From contig KN834764.1 in the NCBI GenBank assembly GCA_000827265.1, positions 342,282 to 394,752 on the forward strand: 52,471 bases of DNA. The letters are read 5' to 3'. The stretch is from Collybiopsis luxurians FD-317 M1 (Eukaryota > Basidiomycota > Agaricomycetes > Agaricales > Omphalotaceae). Positions within the stretch are counted from its first letter, which is position 1, and every line of letters begins with the position of its first letter. The notes beneath the pieces are model-generated. The model did no database searches. It was not told where the DNA came from and saw only the letters and a program-made list of their open reading frames with translations. Shown piece by piece: positions 34,887-46,444 of the stretch. Made by a program: the position numbers and the translations under genes.

Positions 34887-36699
34887 ATGGCTCTTGATTC
34901 GGTACCTTTTGCACTTGGACCTACATATGGTGCCTACTATTGGAGTGCTATCTTATGTACTAGCTTTTGGGCAATCACATGCATTCAAGTGTGAGTATAC
35001 ATGGCGCTAAACTGGCATTGGCAACTCCAAACTGCTACAACTTAATCTTAAATGTAGATTTATCTATTTTATGAGGTTAACAGTGGTTTTTGTGAATATC
35101 CTGCTGAATATGCTGATCTCTAAGTCTCTTAGATATCCCAAGGACTCCCGTCTCTTCAAGTTCATGGTATTTATGAAGCATGATCACAGCTAGCTATGAA
35201 TATACTAATGTTCTCATTCCAGGTATTCAGCATTTGGTATGTTAACATAACGATTCTCCTTCTCCTTCATGCACTTAGAATACAATTGAATAGGGCTCTT
35301 GACACGGTACACAATGCTATGATTGTGGCTGGTGGTAAGTAGAATATTGGTACTTAAGTAACGCCCAATACTGACCGTTGACCTAAAGTTTATATTTATC
35401 TGGTGCCCAACTTTGGAGATTTTCAAAGCTTCTTGACAATTATCCCGTGAGTGCTGAGCAATGAATTGATGGATACTTGAGCGCATATGGCTGCAGGATA
35501 ATGCTGGTAAGACAGTTATTGGTCATAATCAGGATCTTTGATCTTAGCAAGGGTGAACTCAGCTGGAGTTTCTCTTTCAAGTAGGCATCTGAAGGCAATT
35601 CTGAATTGTGGAACCTCTTTTTTGCTAAATTATTCTTGATTGTTTCAAGGTTCTTGCATCAACAGTCACCCAAGGTTTCTTTGTGTGGCGCATTTTCCAG
35701 TGTTTGTTCCATTCTCATAAAATTTATCTTGTTATACTGACTATTATTCATAGTAACAAAAAGCAGTGCAATAAAATGGCTTCCGGTTGCAATATGGGTA
35801 AATCACTGATACCTCATGTCCATTTTCCATTTGACCAACAACAGATCTCTTTAGATTCCTTTTGCTTTGCTTCAGATAGGTATTTGAATCAATATATTCA
35901 ACTTCAATTTCTTCTGACTTGAAGTCATGAATCTCCAGCACTTTGCCTTTGTACGTCTGATATTGAATAGGAGCACCGAACCTGTCTCACTTATTGCTCG
36001 CTACCAGCTTACATGATCATAGGGTGAGCTGGCACCGGTCACATAGTTTTCATAAATCTCAATTCTGATGGCCTTAGACTTCGAGCACCAACAATTCTAA
36101 CTCTATCCTCTCACCCAATCTATGTGAGTAATTTATGTTTCTATCTTGTGATTCACCATACACTAGCTGATAATGTCCTCTCCGCTCTGAAGGTAGTTTC
36201 AATTACTTATTTAGTCGCTGCCAGTGCAGTTGATCTCACTCTATCTCTTGTCATTACACTTATCCTCCACCGGCGAAGCTCTGGAACCCAAATTTCAAGG
36301 TTAGCTTCCCTACATTGCGATGTGAAATTGGATTCTGAAAGCGGTACATGAAAGTACATCATCCATGCTCAAAAAGCTCATTATTATCTCAATCAATAAT
36401 GGCTTATGGACGGCTATATTTGCTATATTGGATTTAATTCTGGTAATGGAGTTGTGTCTCTCAGCTCCGCCCGTGAATGACTGATATTTTCATAGTATGT
36501 CGTCTACCCGACAACAGCATTGTACCTCATATTTGATTATATGATGTGTTCACTCTACACCAATACGTTACTGGCAAATTTGAATGCCAGAGACTACGTG
36601 GCTTCCAACTTAGTGCCCACAGTGTCTTTACCAGGCAAATCCATCCCGTCACATTCTTCGCAGTCTCAAGATCCCCTGGAATCAAGTGAGTCGCATTAA
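34887..36699 (+). CDS. DUF6534-family membrane protein, copy B
   Basis: Same gene structure as the copy at 10197. Exon 1 is 34887-34990 (MALDSVPFALGPTY, ending before GTGAGT). Later exons include AG|ATATCCCAAGG (RYPKDSRLFKFM), WALDTVHNAMIVAG, VYIYLVPNFGDF, PIML-VLASTVTQGFFVWRIFQ, LTKSSAIKWLPVAIW, VVSITYLVAASAVDLTLSLV then LILHRRSSGTQIS, SSMLKKLIIISINNGLW, and YVVYPTTALYLIF with TLLANLNARDYVASN and a polar tail ending ESSESH at TAA 36697-36699. Several hydrophobic helices indicate an integral membrane protein. The exon around 35870-36180 is not secure. Family function unknown. Convergent with the MACPF-like gene. Confidence 0.78.
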
Positions 36700-37572
36700 A
36701 TCGATGCACTCCCTATTCTCAGTCTACTTACAATGTATTGGCAATTTAGCGGTAGGATTTAGCATTCATTCGGAAATCGAGATGAAGCGGATATAATGTG
36801 TCACTTGAACTGAGTTCATATGTATCAACTGGCACAAGAAAAGATTAATCTTGGCAATTAGTCTGATATATGTACTTATGCAGGAGACCGACATCCTTAT
36901 AACTATCCTGACATTTTGAAATTTGACTGCGGGCTAGTGTGTCACTCAGCGCAGAACATGGGGATTGCACAAAGACGCAGAAGTGCCATACTCGGAGCAA
37001 AATTGATATTGGCGTGGGTGCCTACAATGCAAGGATAGTTGATCAGGTATGAGTTCAAGCAGGATGCCAGTTTTGCTGGAAGTAAGCGAGAGGCCGAAGT
37101 GGTGCTGCGAAAGGAGTTGTAGTAAAGACCCGGCAAGCGGACAAAACCAGCTACCTTCCTGACATGGCAATAATGTAAGCAATTGGTCAGAAAAAGGATT
37201 CCAACATCCTGCATAAGGACGATTGCTACACTTTGTTCCGGACTCATAATGTACAGCTTTGCTACCACTTATTAGTTTAGCCTATCACACATTTTGGTAT
37301 ATACCAGTGTAGATGAACATATTTGAAATTCGGCTGCTGCAGCAGGCAACTAGCACTTGACTGAAAGATAATCCAGTGTCAATTGTATATAAAGCAGTAG
37401 CAGTTAAGTAAGAATTTGGACGATAAGTACTTTGGGTATAAACTGCCACTTGGATGAGTTGCTGGTCTTTCAGAAATAGAATATTTTACACTTCACCAGC
37501 GAGAGTCTGAAAGATTAATAAAAAGCACCAAAGCTAAAACAAAATATTTCTATGTATACAAAAGCATAAGCT
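36700..37572. other. Convergent intergenic region, DUF6534 B / MACPF-like B
   Basis: No gene. It holds the 3' ends of two convergent genes. A 40-bp block near 37211 (GCATAAGGACGATT...TTCCGGACTCATAA) recurs at 12567 and, in diverged form, at 588. Confidence 0.45.
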
Positions 37573-39453
37573 CTAGGTAGATAACCCATGAGCATTAAGT
37601 AAGGCTGGGAAATAATAATCCTTTTTGAGGATATAGACAATGCGGCAAGTCCAATGTGAACCTTTAGTGAGTACAATACCCAAGTTATTCTCCATGACAC
37701 CCCCATATTTGACATGGAAAGAAGAGCCATCTGAGTTTTCACTTTTGATTGTCCAACCAACGATGTAGAAATCATCCCGCTCATAATGCCACTTCTTGAA
37801 ATCCAGCTCTAGATTTTCAGGGGCATTAGCACTAGGTATTTTGATATCATGACCAGGCAGAGATAACGGCTCTTCAACCACCATAGCACCAACACTATTG
37901 TTGCCGGTGGGTAAAGACTCATACCAAAAGGTGTGGGAAGGAGTACGCTTTTCAATTTTGAAGTGAGTATTTGGATGTTCCTTTTGCCACCAAGCCTTTT
38001 CATCCTTCAGTTTGTCCTGCTGAAGAGTGACCTGAAATGCTGGAAGTCCATTTCTCAATGTAACAGGCTCCACATCCGCAAAAGCATGGTCAGGCTCAGC
38101 AGAAGGTTCTGTCTCAACCACACCATATGACTGTCTATTAGGAGCATTCTTGCCAAGTGTGACCCTTTTTCGAATAGCAGGTGCCCTCTTCAAGCTTAAG
38201 AGGTGCTCCATAAATTTATACCGCTGGATCATGTTGGTGACTTCTTCCATTGCTTCATTTACCTTTTGGATGGCAATGTTACATCTTGAAGCATCTCCTC
38301 CAGCTAACCCTGGACGTCCAGCCCGAAAAGCTCTCGTGGCTTCATGGGCTTCCTGCATAATCAACTTGTAACTGTCGAGAGCTGGATGGAGGCAGTCAAT
38401 GTCGAGCCTCATGCAGTGTTCCTCTGTACGATGGAGCTTTTCAAATACCATTGGTGAGACATTGATTTCAGTGGGTAAATTGATACCCAGAAGGCTATCC
38501 AATTGATTATTTTTGATGTACAGCAATTCAAAGTTCACAGCTCTCACCTGTAATGCATCAGATTTGCTTCTTTGGGTGTCCCCTGATACTGCATTGCATG
38601 CGATACAGTGTTTTTCAAGGCCATGAGTGCAGAGTGAAAATCAGTTTCAGATGGAACAGACACAACACCAGAGTGCTGGCCAGTGTCCGCATGACAACCA
38701 TACTGAGAGACATAAGCATTGACTATGGTGTATTTGCTGGAGCCCATGACAGATCGTTTCAAGTCGGCACCCAGGCTGAGAAACGACTGGAAGTGACCTT
38801 GTGCTTCAAGTCTGGCATCTGTCGTGTTGGCCTGATCTCCCGCCCTGATGATTGATTTTAGTCCCCATACGAGATCGACAGAAGTTAAGGAGGTACTCAC
38901 CGACAAATAATGATGGTGTAGGACCTATAACGGCGTTGAAAGCCTGCCACAAAGTAATCGCCATACATATTGCGGAATTCTGCAGGGGATCTCTGAAAGA
39001 CCTTTCGCGCTTCGGCAGTAAGTTTCAGGTTTTCCAGGTTTAGCATATCATAATCATATTGCCCCTCAACCGTGCACTCGATGATAAATTCTCGCTTGGA
39101 CAAAGACCTTGACTTTAAGAGTTCGGCTGTTTGGGCGAGTGAGACAGCTGGAGTCCCAAGATTTATCGTTGCATTCGACGCGATTCGGACATCGCTGTCC
39201 AGCTGATGGAACTCTTCGACCATGCGGGTGCGGATGTTGCAGGTCGGCCCTACGCTTCGAGTAGGGTTTTTGAAATACGCTAATGCACGCCCTCGAGCTT
39301 GGCCTGTAAGGGCATCTACACCTTGACCAAGTTGGAAGGTGTTACGTGGCACATTCTCGATAACCGTGGAGAGAGAAGCCTATGTATGCGACAATGAACT
39401 TTTACTACAAGTACAAAAATTCTGCAATAGCTTACCGTGTTATGTTCTGCCAT
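37573..39453 (-). CDS. MACPF-like protein, intact copy B (571 aa)
   Basis: Four exons give an unbroken 571-residue frame: 39436-39453 (18-nt first exon, MAEHNT), 38901-39379, 38548-38844 and 37573-38494, with GTAAGC..CATAG, GTGAGT..CAG and GTGAGA..TAG introns. In the second exon LTAEARKVFQRSPAEF is followed by YGDYFVAGF, resembling the MACPF block in which acidic/Pro-Phe residues precede YGTHY..G. The third exon holds the GHFQSFLSLGADL segment and a Cys-containing QYGCH. The last exon contains conserved LLGINLPTEINVSP, HRTEEHC and CLHPALDSY blocks and a separate C-terminal beta-rich domain (FYIVGW, RIVYILKKDY). There is no signal peptide. MACPF folds can form pores, but that activity is not shown here. 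It could also be a different, unnamed family. Confidence 0.65.
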
Positions 39454-39942
39454 CAAAGTTAACGTGTAGGACGAGATGAGAGCAGGGATGAAGAGCAGCG
39501 TTCTGACTGGTAAGTATTGGGGGTTCAACCGAATAAAAGCTGTTGTATTGGATCTTACCGGATCTGATTGGAATAAACCCTAAATGAGCAGAAAGAATTC
39601 CGGCGTCTGGTTAGATCTTGCCGTGACAGAAACTCCAGCGCCAAGATCTCATAATTATCACCAGATCATTGCACTAGTACAAGTGCATCCGTGAACCTTC
39701 TATAACCAACTCTATTGGCAAAACTGAACGAGACTATTCCTATCGAGCTGAAGCGCATAGCACGCAACTCTACTTCGGAACACTTTTGAGATTGACCATG
39801 TCAAGTTTGTCTTCTTCAAAAGAAAAGCCCTACATACATACACGCATATATCCGCACAACCATGATAGATCGCCCAGGCGTACATGTTTCCGCACCATGA
39901 CAAAGCACCCAGAGCAATCGAGCGATAGGGCAACTGGGCAAA
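39454..39942. promoter_or_regulatory. Promoter region of MACPF-like B / DBP9 terminator
   Basis: About 490 bp between two tandem - strand genes. It must contain the DBP9 poly(A) site and the MACPF-like B promoter. The equivalent stretch in copy A (14753-15205) is present but CpG-depleted. Confidence 0.5.
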
Positions 39943-42641
39943 TCACCGCCCAAACTTTTTCAAAGGATCCGCCTTCCTCTTCCCACCTCTACTTCCGCCT
40001 CCACCTCGCCCACCACCACCACTCTTCCCACCTCTTCCTCTCCCTCTTCCACGACCACGCGCATGATTATGATTCGCCTTTCTAAACGGTACGAACCCAC
40101 TCCCAGCTCTATTCTGATTATCTTCAGCATCGTTCCCGCTTCCATCCCCTCCTCCCACTCCTCCTCCAAGTCCATCCGCAGACGCGGATATGGGTAAAGA
40201 CCCAGAAGGCTTACTGTTCGCAGTCTTGGGCATCAGATACTTCGGCACGTGCTTCATATGCGGCTGGACCCTTGTCGGATGTAATGGTTTGTCGTGGCGG
40301 AGGTATTCCAGGTCTAGGGGATTATCTTCGAAATGGGCCTGTGCAGCAGAAAGAGTCAGTAACAGATCTCACGGTGTAAAGTAAGTAAAAAATGGAAAAA
40401 AAAAAACAACCGTCACCCACCTTCAACCTCTCCGAATTCAAAATCTCCACCTTCAACTCCTTAACCCGAGCCTCCTTCACCCTCGTTCTCGTAACACTCC
40501 TCAACGCATCCTCCATCCTATACCTAAACGCCTCAACCTGCTTCATATCAAACACATACTCCTTCACTTTACTCCCTCTCCCCGCCTGCTCCCGCTCAAT
40601 CCTCGAAAACACCACCTCGTCCTTCTTCGCACTCGGCACGCACCCAACGCCTGGAACTTTGTTTTTGCCCCATAGGTCTGAAGGGATGACGAAGGATAAG
40701 GAGATGCCGGTACGTCCTGCGCGCGCGGTCCGACCTACGCGGTGCGTATATGAGCGCGAGGAGGTGGGTAGGTCAAAGTTGACGACACAGGCGACGTCGA
40801 TAAAGTCGATACCGCGGGTGACGCCGTATTCCTTGTCGGTTTTGGTTTTGGGCTTCTTTTTGGATTTGGATAAGGATGAGGGATGGGGGTCGGAGTTGGT
40901 TTTGGTGTCGCTTTCGCTCGTGCGAGTACGTTTTTGGAGTTGGGGGGCAGGGTTTGAGTCGGGGTCGGAGGAGTCAGCATCGTCGTCGTCGTCTTCATTG
41001 GTATGTTCTAGCCGTTTTCGTTTCCGCGAATTTGCGATTGTTGCTGTCGACGTCAATGATGGATCCTCCCGTTGGGTACTCGTATCTACAAACGTATATG
41101 TTAGTCGAAAAGCCGTGGATGTCAACCTGTCCGTAGGAATGAGCTCACATTCTTCTTCTTCATCCCCTTCCTCCCCTTCCTCCCCGCCATCTTCTTCCTC
41201 TTTATCGTCGTCTTCGTCGTCTTCTTCATCGTCATCCTCCTTTGTCCCACTCTCATCCGTAGCTATAATATAATTATACACTCCCTTGTTGAATTCCTGT
41301 ACCGTGTGGTATCTAAGCAGAAAAGCATTACAATCAGCTTCTTCACCTCCACAATGATCATGAATACGAAAGGGAATAGGTCCCATCCACTCACCTCGAA
41401 TTAACCGGCAACTCTGAATTCAGCACACAGCTCTTGATCCCAAACTGTTCCAAAAACAACTTGACCCTATAAGACCTATCGACGTCGTTGACGAAGATGA
41501 TACATTTGCCTCGGATGAGGGAGAGTTTAAGTATCACATAGAGGAGGAGGAATTTGTCGGGTTCGGAGCATCTGTATTGGAGCGAAGGTGAGAAGTTGAG
41601 AGGGGGTATATGAGAACAGCGAAGGTGAAAGGAGGGAAAGAGGGAAGGAGGGAAGGAGGGAAGGAGGGAGGAAACGGCGCATACCTAACAGCATACTGTG
41701 TCAAATGAGCAGCTTCATCTTCTCCATCTTCTAATTTCAGTATAGCCTATCGTTCAATACGACAATTAGCCCTGCCCTCTCACTCGAAGGAGACCGTTTA
41801 CAGGATTCCGCAATGTCAACCCCTTCAACATCTCCACGTCTTCCGTCATCGTCGCACTCATGAGGAATGATTGATACACCTTGGGAAGATAAGCCCCGCT
41901 AAAAATCTGGCGAATGTCGTTGTCATGGCCGTAGGAAAGGACGAGGTCTGCTTCGTCAATTATGAGGGAGTCGAGGTGGGTTGCGATAAGGGCCTGCAAG
42001 TGTGTAAGTGTTCGGAAACAAAACAATACAGAAACAAAAACAGTTAGGACCGACCTTGGACTGGAATAACCCCAATGCGCGTGCAGGTGTAGCTATTACT
42101 ACATCCGGTTTATCCGCTAGTAATGTCCTATAACAGAGATTATATGAGTAAAAGAAACGAAAGGTTGGAATTGTCCGGCACCTTTGAAGATGATTGGACG
42201 TCGCACCAGCTGCATTTGCGATGGACACATCTTCGCAATACTTGCAAAGATCTTTCAAATAGCTCGTAACCTGCTCCGATAGCTCCCTAGTCGGTACAAG
42301 GATTAGAGCGCGCGTGGCCTGTCTCGAAGGATTATTTAAATCCATAGCCTACCACACCGACGAGAGTCAATATCGCTCGTTGCATTCGAAAGTTGACCCA
42401 CACTTTTAGCAGTCAGAATTTTCTGAAGCACAGGAATACAATAGGCGGCAGTTTTACCGCTTCCAGTACGTGCTCGAGCGAGGATATCTTTACTTTCCAA
42501 AGCTAACGGGATGGCTTTCGCTTGGACGAGGGTGGGTCTGGCAAAGCCCATATCTGCCAGAGCTCGGAGAATTCGTGCATCTAGGAGATGAGAAAAGGAA
42601 GAAAAGGTTGATTTGGTGTCGACGAGATGGTCGTCGACCAT
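39943..42641 (-). CDS. DBP9: ATP-dependent RNA helicase DBP9 (DDX56 orthologue)
   Basis: A DEAD-box helicase for 60S ribosome assembly in the nucleolus (role known from the family). From ATG 42641 the order is: [17 protein letters not shown] (Q motif), ARTGSGKT (motif I), PTRELSE (Ia), DEAD (II) near 41960, SAT (III) near 41850, [18 protein letters not shown] and YNYIIATDE, then a long Asp/Glu-rich insert (41140-41260 region), [11 protein letters not shown] (V) and [13 protein letters not shown] (VI) near 40730. The acidic insert between motifs IV and V is a known DBP9/DDX56 trait. The C-terminus runs RGRGRGRG, then [11 protein letters not shown]. Multiple short introns; the first, near 42346-42415, has an uncertain donor. 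Divergent from the HIT-finger gene with about 100 bp between starts. Confidence 0.92.
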
Positions 42642-42741
42642 AACGATGATGGCGGTTATTGAAAGAAAAAAAATTTCGGCGGTGATTTGATTGGCTCCGG
42701 TCTCGCGGTCCCTCCGCTTCCGCTCCCGTCATGCAGGAAAT
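42642..42741. promoter_or_regulatory. Bidirectional promoter, DBP9 / HIT-finger gene
   Basis: Only about 100 bp separate the two divergent start codons (42641 - and 42742 +). The stretch contains an A-tract (AAAGAAAAAAAAT) and a CG-rich half. Both genes encode likely housekeeping assembly factors, so shared regulation is plausible but inferred. Confidence 0.55.
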
Positions 42742-44090
42742 ATGCAAAATGCAAGTATCACCCGTTCTCCCAGTATTCACCCTGCTCATGTTCTTTGCAG
42801 ATGCACGAGACAAGTATCCCGATACACCTGCCCAGAATGCAATATACCGTATTGCTCTTCAACGTGCTTCAAATCGCCTCTGCATACAAATTGTTCTGAA
42901 GCTTTTTACAAGAAACAGATTCAAGAGAATGTACAGCCTGCTCAGTCGCAAGAACGGTTGAAGATGATGGAGATTCTTAAGCGGTTCGAAGAGAATAATT
43001 TTGATATTGAAGACGAGGGCGACGACGACGAGGATGATGAGGATGATCTAGCTCGGCGATTCGAAAGCGTGGATATCGCCTCTGCTTCACCAGACGCTCT
43101 ATGGTCTCTCCTCACACAGGAAGAGCGAGATAGATTCATAAAAGCTCTAGAGGACCCATCTAGCTCCCTCGCTCAAAACCTACTCCAGCGGCTCGAAAGC
43201 AAACCATGGTGGGAGGAGCCGTCTAGTTCCTTTCCCGAGCTTATTCAAGTCCCAGAATCCATGGTCAAACCATTCCCTACTGGTCCGCCGCTGATATACA
43301 ACATGATTGCAATCTGGTACGTGTCCTTTCTAATCACTCAATCTATGTTGTTGAAAAGTTTCTCAGCATCGCATATGCATTTACAACGCGCCAACTAGCC
43401 ACCTCCTCTCTATCTTCCGATTCCGATGCAGACCACCAACAAGCCACCGGTCTTCTTACGTCCCTCGTCCCCTTCCTATTCGACAAGAAATCAACGACGC
43501 TATATATGAATATATCTGACGCTGTACAAGACGTTTGGTCGAGGTTGGACAAGTCGACTATCAACTCAAACCCAACCTCCCCTTCCTCCTCTTCCCCATC
43601 CCCGTCGCTTTTCACAATCCTAATGCTAGACACAGCTACCCTCCTCCGGCCAATGCACATCGGCGTCATATCATCTTCCTCATCTTCCTCATCCTCATCT
43701 GCACCCCGGTCCACATCCACATCACCGTTCGACATCGCCTCACACCCAAATCGAACCCCGATATACGTTTTATCGGATTTACATCATCTTTTCGACCCTC
43801 TTACTCGAAAGACCTCTTCCTCCTCTTCCTCCTCCTCCTCCTCTTCGAAACACATCACCCACAAGCTTCTATTCTACGCCGCTCATATATTATCTACGCC
43901 CCCTCTCGTTCTGAAGTCATTAACAGAAGATGTCGAGCGGAGAATGAGGGAGATGGAGAAGGTGGATCAAGAAGCGGAGGGAGCTTCGGCGTCGACCGCG
44001 AGGGCGGGGACGGAAACAAGGAACGGTGAGGGGGAGGAAGAAAATGGACGGCGGAACACCAGTATCAAGCCGTTGATTGAGGAAATCTAG
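42742..44090 (+). CDS. HIT-type zinc finger protein (ZNHIT2-like), 432 aa
   Basis: Two exons, 42742-43316 and 43367-44090 (GTACGT..CAG intron), give an unbroken 432-residue frame. The N-terminus holds a HIT-type finger: C-R-C, YTCPEC, YCSSTCF, and a terminal His/Cys pair in HTNC; the first pair is C-x-C rather than C-x2-C. Next comes an acidic stretch (DEGDDDEDDEDDLARRFE), then LTQEERDRFIKAL, PWWEEPSSS, LIYNMIAI, and after the splice IAYAFTTRQLA, the ZNHIT2 arrangement. ZNHIT2 links R2TP/RUVBL to spliceosomal U5 snRNP assembly (family knowledge). The C-terminal half has poly-Ser tracts from CCTCTT repeats. An alternative model uses an intron at about 42756-42800 with a different first exon. 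Confidence 0.75.
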
Positions 44091-44562
44091 ATTTCATTCG
44101 ACAAACTTTAGGCGAACTTATGCTCCTTCTCCCCACCCTTTCGGACCCTTCGGCCCTTACTACCCCGGTTCGGCCCTTATTACCCCGGAGGAGGAGGATT
44201 CGGTGGCGGCCACATCAACTGAACTCTTCCCCTCCTCCTCCTGCCTTCCCGATCCCTCTTTTTGGTGCTAGCTCTGGGGCGGGATAGGCCGCACCTCGTA
44301 AGTAGTTTGTTAGGTACTGCATGGTGCGTTCGGAGATTCTTCGGAGGGGTGTAAAGAAAAGGAAGTCGGACGGGACAGGCACCGAACGTAGGAGCTTGGA
44401 TTGGAAGGGGGAGGGGAGGTTAGCATTGGAGACAACAGCCCGCTATTGACACGCAAATCTTCCGGGAGATTGCCGCCACCTGATTGACGAGAGAGACTAA
44501 CCGCTAAGCAAGGAATATTAAGCACCCGAAGCTCGTGGTATACAGGTATGCATACGTGACTA
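44091..44562. other. Convergent intergenic region
   Basis: About 470 bp between the stop of the HIT-finger gene and the 3' end of MACPF-like C. A tandem TTCGGCCCTTA.TACCCCGG repeat lies at 44150-44190. The - frame at 44310-44570 is not conserved at the equivalent place downstream of the second HIT-finger copy. Confidence 0.4.
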
Positions 44563-46444
44563 CTAAACACTGAGATACCTATCTATTAGAGTTGGAAAAT
44601 TGTAATCCTTCTTGAGGACGTAGACAATGCGGTAAGTCAGAGTAAAGGGCTTCTGTCCTTTAAGAGCCAAGGTCAAGTTGTCGGCCATGAGACCGCCGGA
44701 TTTCAGGCAAAAATAGGCCTCCGTAGTCATTTCATTTATGATGGCCCAGCCAATGATATAGAAATCCCTGCGCTCATGATATAGTTCTCGGAATATGAAA
44801 TCCTGCAGACGTTCTTCATCTACATCAGTTCTTTTTCGACTGCGCTTTTCTATTCTGAAATGGCTATCCCGTTTGGCCAAGAGTTTCTTCAAGCCCTTTT
44901 CCTTCTTCCTTTGCTGGAGGAACGTGACTTGAAACGCTGGAAGTCAATTACTCAACGTAACAGACTGTGCAACAGCAAATTGGTTCTCTGCAATCTCCCC
45001 TCCGCCTTCGTCCTCCATAATCTCCTTTTTGCCCCCCGCAATCTCCTTCTCACCCTTTGCAACCTCCTTTTTACCCGCTACAATCACCTTCGTATCGACC
45101 ATACCGTGCGAACGCCTGCTATGTCTTTCACCCCCCCATTTGATTTCTTCCGTGTTAAGGCCTCTTTTCGTCTTCAATAGACGACTCAGAAACTTGTAAC
45201 GCTGAATCAGATCGTCAACTCTTTCCACTGCTTCTTTGACTTTGAGGATCGCGTTATCACGTTCCTCCCTAGCAAACCTTGGTCGTCCACTCCTAAAAGT
45301 TCTAATGGCGTCTTGTGTGTCCTCCATAGTCCCCCTGTAAATGTCTTCTGCCAGAGCTGGATGGAAACAATCAATATCGAGCTTCATGCATTGCTTTTCG
45401 GTGCGATGTAGTGTCTCAAACAGCGTGGGTGACACACTGATTGTTCTGGCTAACGGTAGCTGCGGAAGAAGGCTACACAAAATTAGTTGATCAACAAAAT
45501 ACACGACGTGTCAGACAAAAGATGTTTATGGCGCCAACCTGTAGTGCATGAGGATTGCTTCTTTTCTTGTCTCAGGACACTGGTTTGCATGCGCCGCAAT
45601 ATTTCTCAGAGTCGTAAGGGCCGATTCGGGGTCAGCTTTGGATGGAGCTGATATGAGACCAGATTGCTGGCTAGAGGCATTCGACCCCGACGCGTGACAG
45701 CCATATTGATAAATGTACGCATTGACTCCCTCGTACTCGTTTGAATCCTTGGTGGAGTGTTCCAAATTACTCCCCGCGTTCAGGATTGACCCGAAATGAA
45801 CCTCTGCTTTGGTTTCCAAATCGTGGACGTTTGCATTCTTTTTCCCTCTTGAAATTCCATTGTTTCAAATGCCATTGACTACCGATGAATTACTCACTGG
45901 CAAAAAATAGTAGTGTAGGCCCTAAAACGGCGACGAAAACCAGCTACGAAATAATCCCCGTAGGTTTCTCTGAATTTCTCGGGAGAATCTTTGAAGGCAT
46001 TTTCCGCTTCGGTAGTAATCTGAATGCCTACCAGATTGAGCACATCGCCTTTGTATTCCCCGCTAACCATGCATTCGATAATGAACTGTTGTTCGGACGA
46101 GGAATGCGATCTCAAAAACTCAGCTGTTTGGGTCAACGAGATATCGGGAGTCCCAAGATTAATTGTTGCATCCAGCGCGATCCGGACATCGTTATTCAGC
46201 TCATGGAGCTCTTTGATCGCACGAGTATGGATTTTGCAAGTCGGTCCTTCGCCTGGGGTCGGATCTTGAAACGATGCCAATGCAACAGCTAGGGGTCGGC
46301 CAGTGAGGGCGTCCACACCTTGACCCAGCTGGAAGTCGTTATCTGGCACCTCAATTCTCGTCAAAAGAGAAATCTACAGGCAATGAATGTAATCGGAAAT
46401 TGATCGACAATCTATCTTCCCTGGTTTCGCTCTGCTACTGCCAT
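44563..46444 (-). pseudogene. MACPF-like protein, copy C, with one nonsense codon
   Basis: Exons 45898-46373, 45539-45847 and 44563-45472, preceded by a probable 6-nt first exon at 46439-46444 (ATG GCA before a GTAGCA donor), keep one frame of 567 codons. The same residues conserved in the other copies are seen: FQLGQGVDALTG, then YGDYFVAGF, GCHASG, HRTEKQC, LHPAL-type and RIVYVLKKDY. The single fault is TGA at 44944-44946 where paralogues have GGA (L-x-N-G-LPAF). It would yield 439 residues lacking the C-terminal beta domain. It is either a recent pseudogene, a truncated functional form, or a sequencing/assembly error. The donor of exon 1 is weak. Confidence 0.6.

Larger units (their letters stand above)
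30585..39972 (+). repeat. Segmental duplication, copy B (ancestral)
   Basis: Partner of copy A at 6.0-15.2 kb, same orientation. It contains the intact DUF6534 gene, the intact MACPF-like gene, and runs into the 3' end of the functional DBP9 gene. Copy A retains only the last DBP9 codons, so the sequence was copied from here. Copy B carries an extra 1.8-2 kb bounded by inverted sequences (32.1-33.9 kb) and keeps most CpG sites. Confidence 0.85.

Noticed and set aside
39943..40257. A separate Gly/Arg-rich gene at the DBP9 3' end
   Set aside because: Joins by a normal intron to the helicase C-terminus; it is the RGG tail of DBP9.
40392..41273. A 293-codon + frame across DBP9
   Set aside because: Antisense shadow of the helicase exon, rich in Ser from the acidic insert.
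44310..44570. An 86-codon - frame between the HIT-finger gene and MACPF-like C
   Set aside because: No conservation in the parallel unit at 48.05-48.27 kb and no motif.
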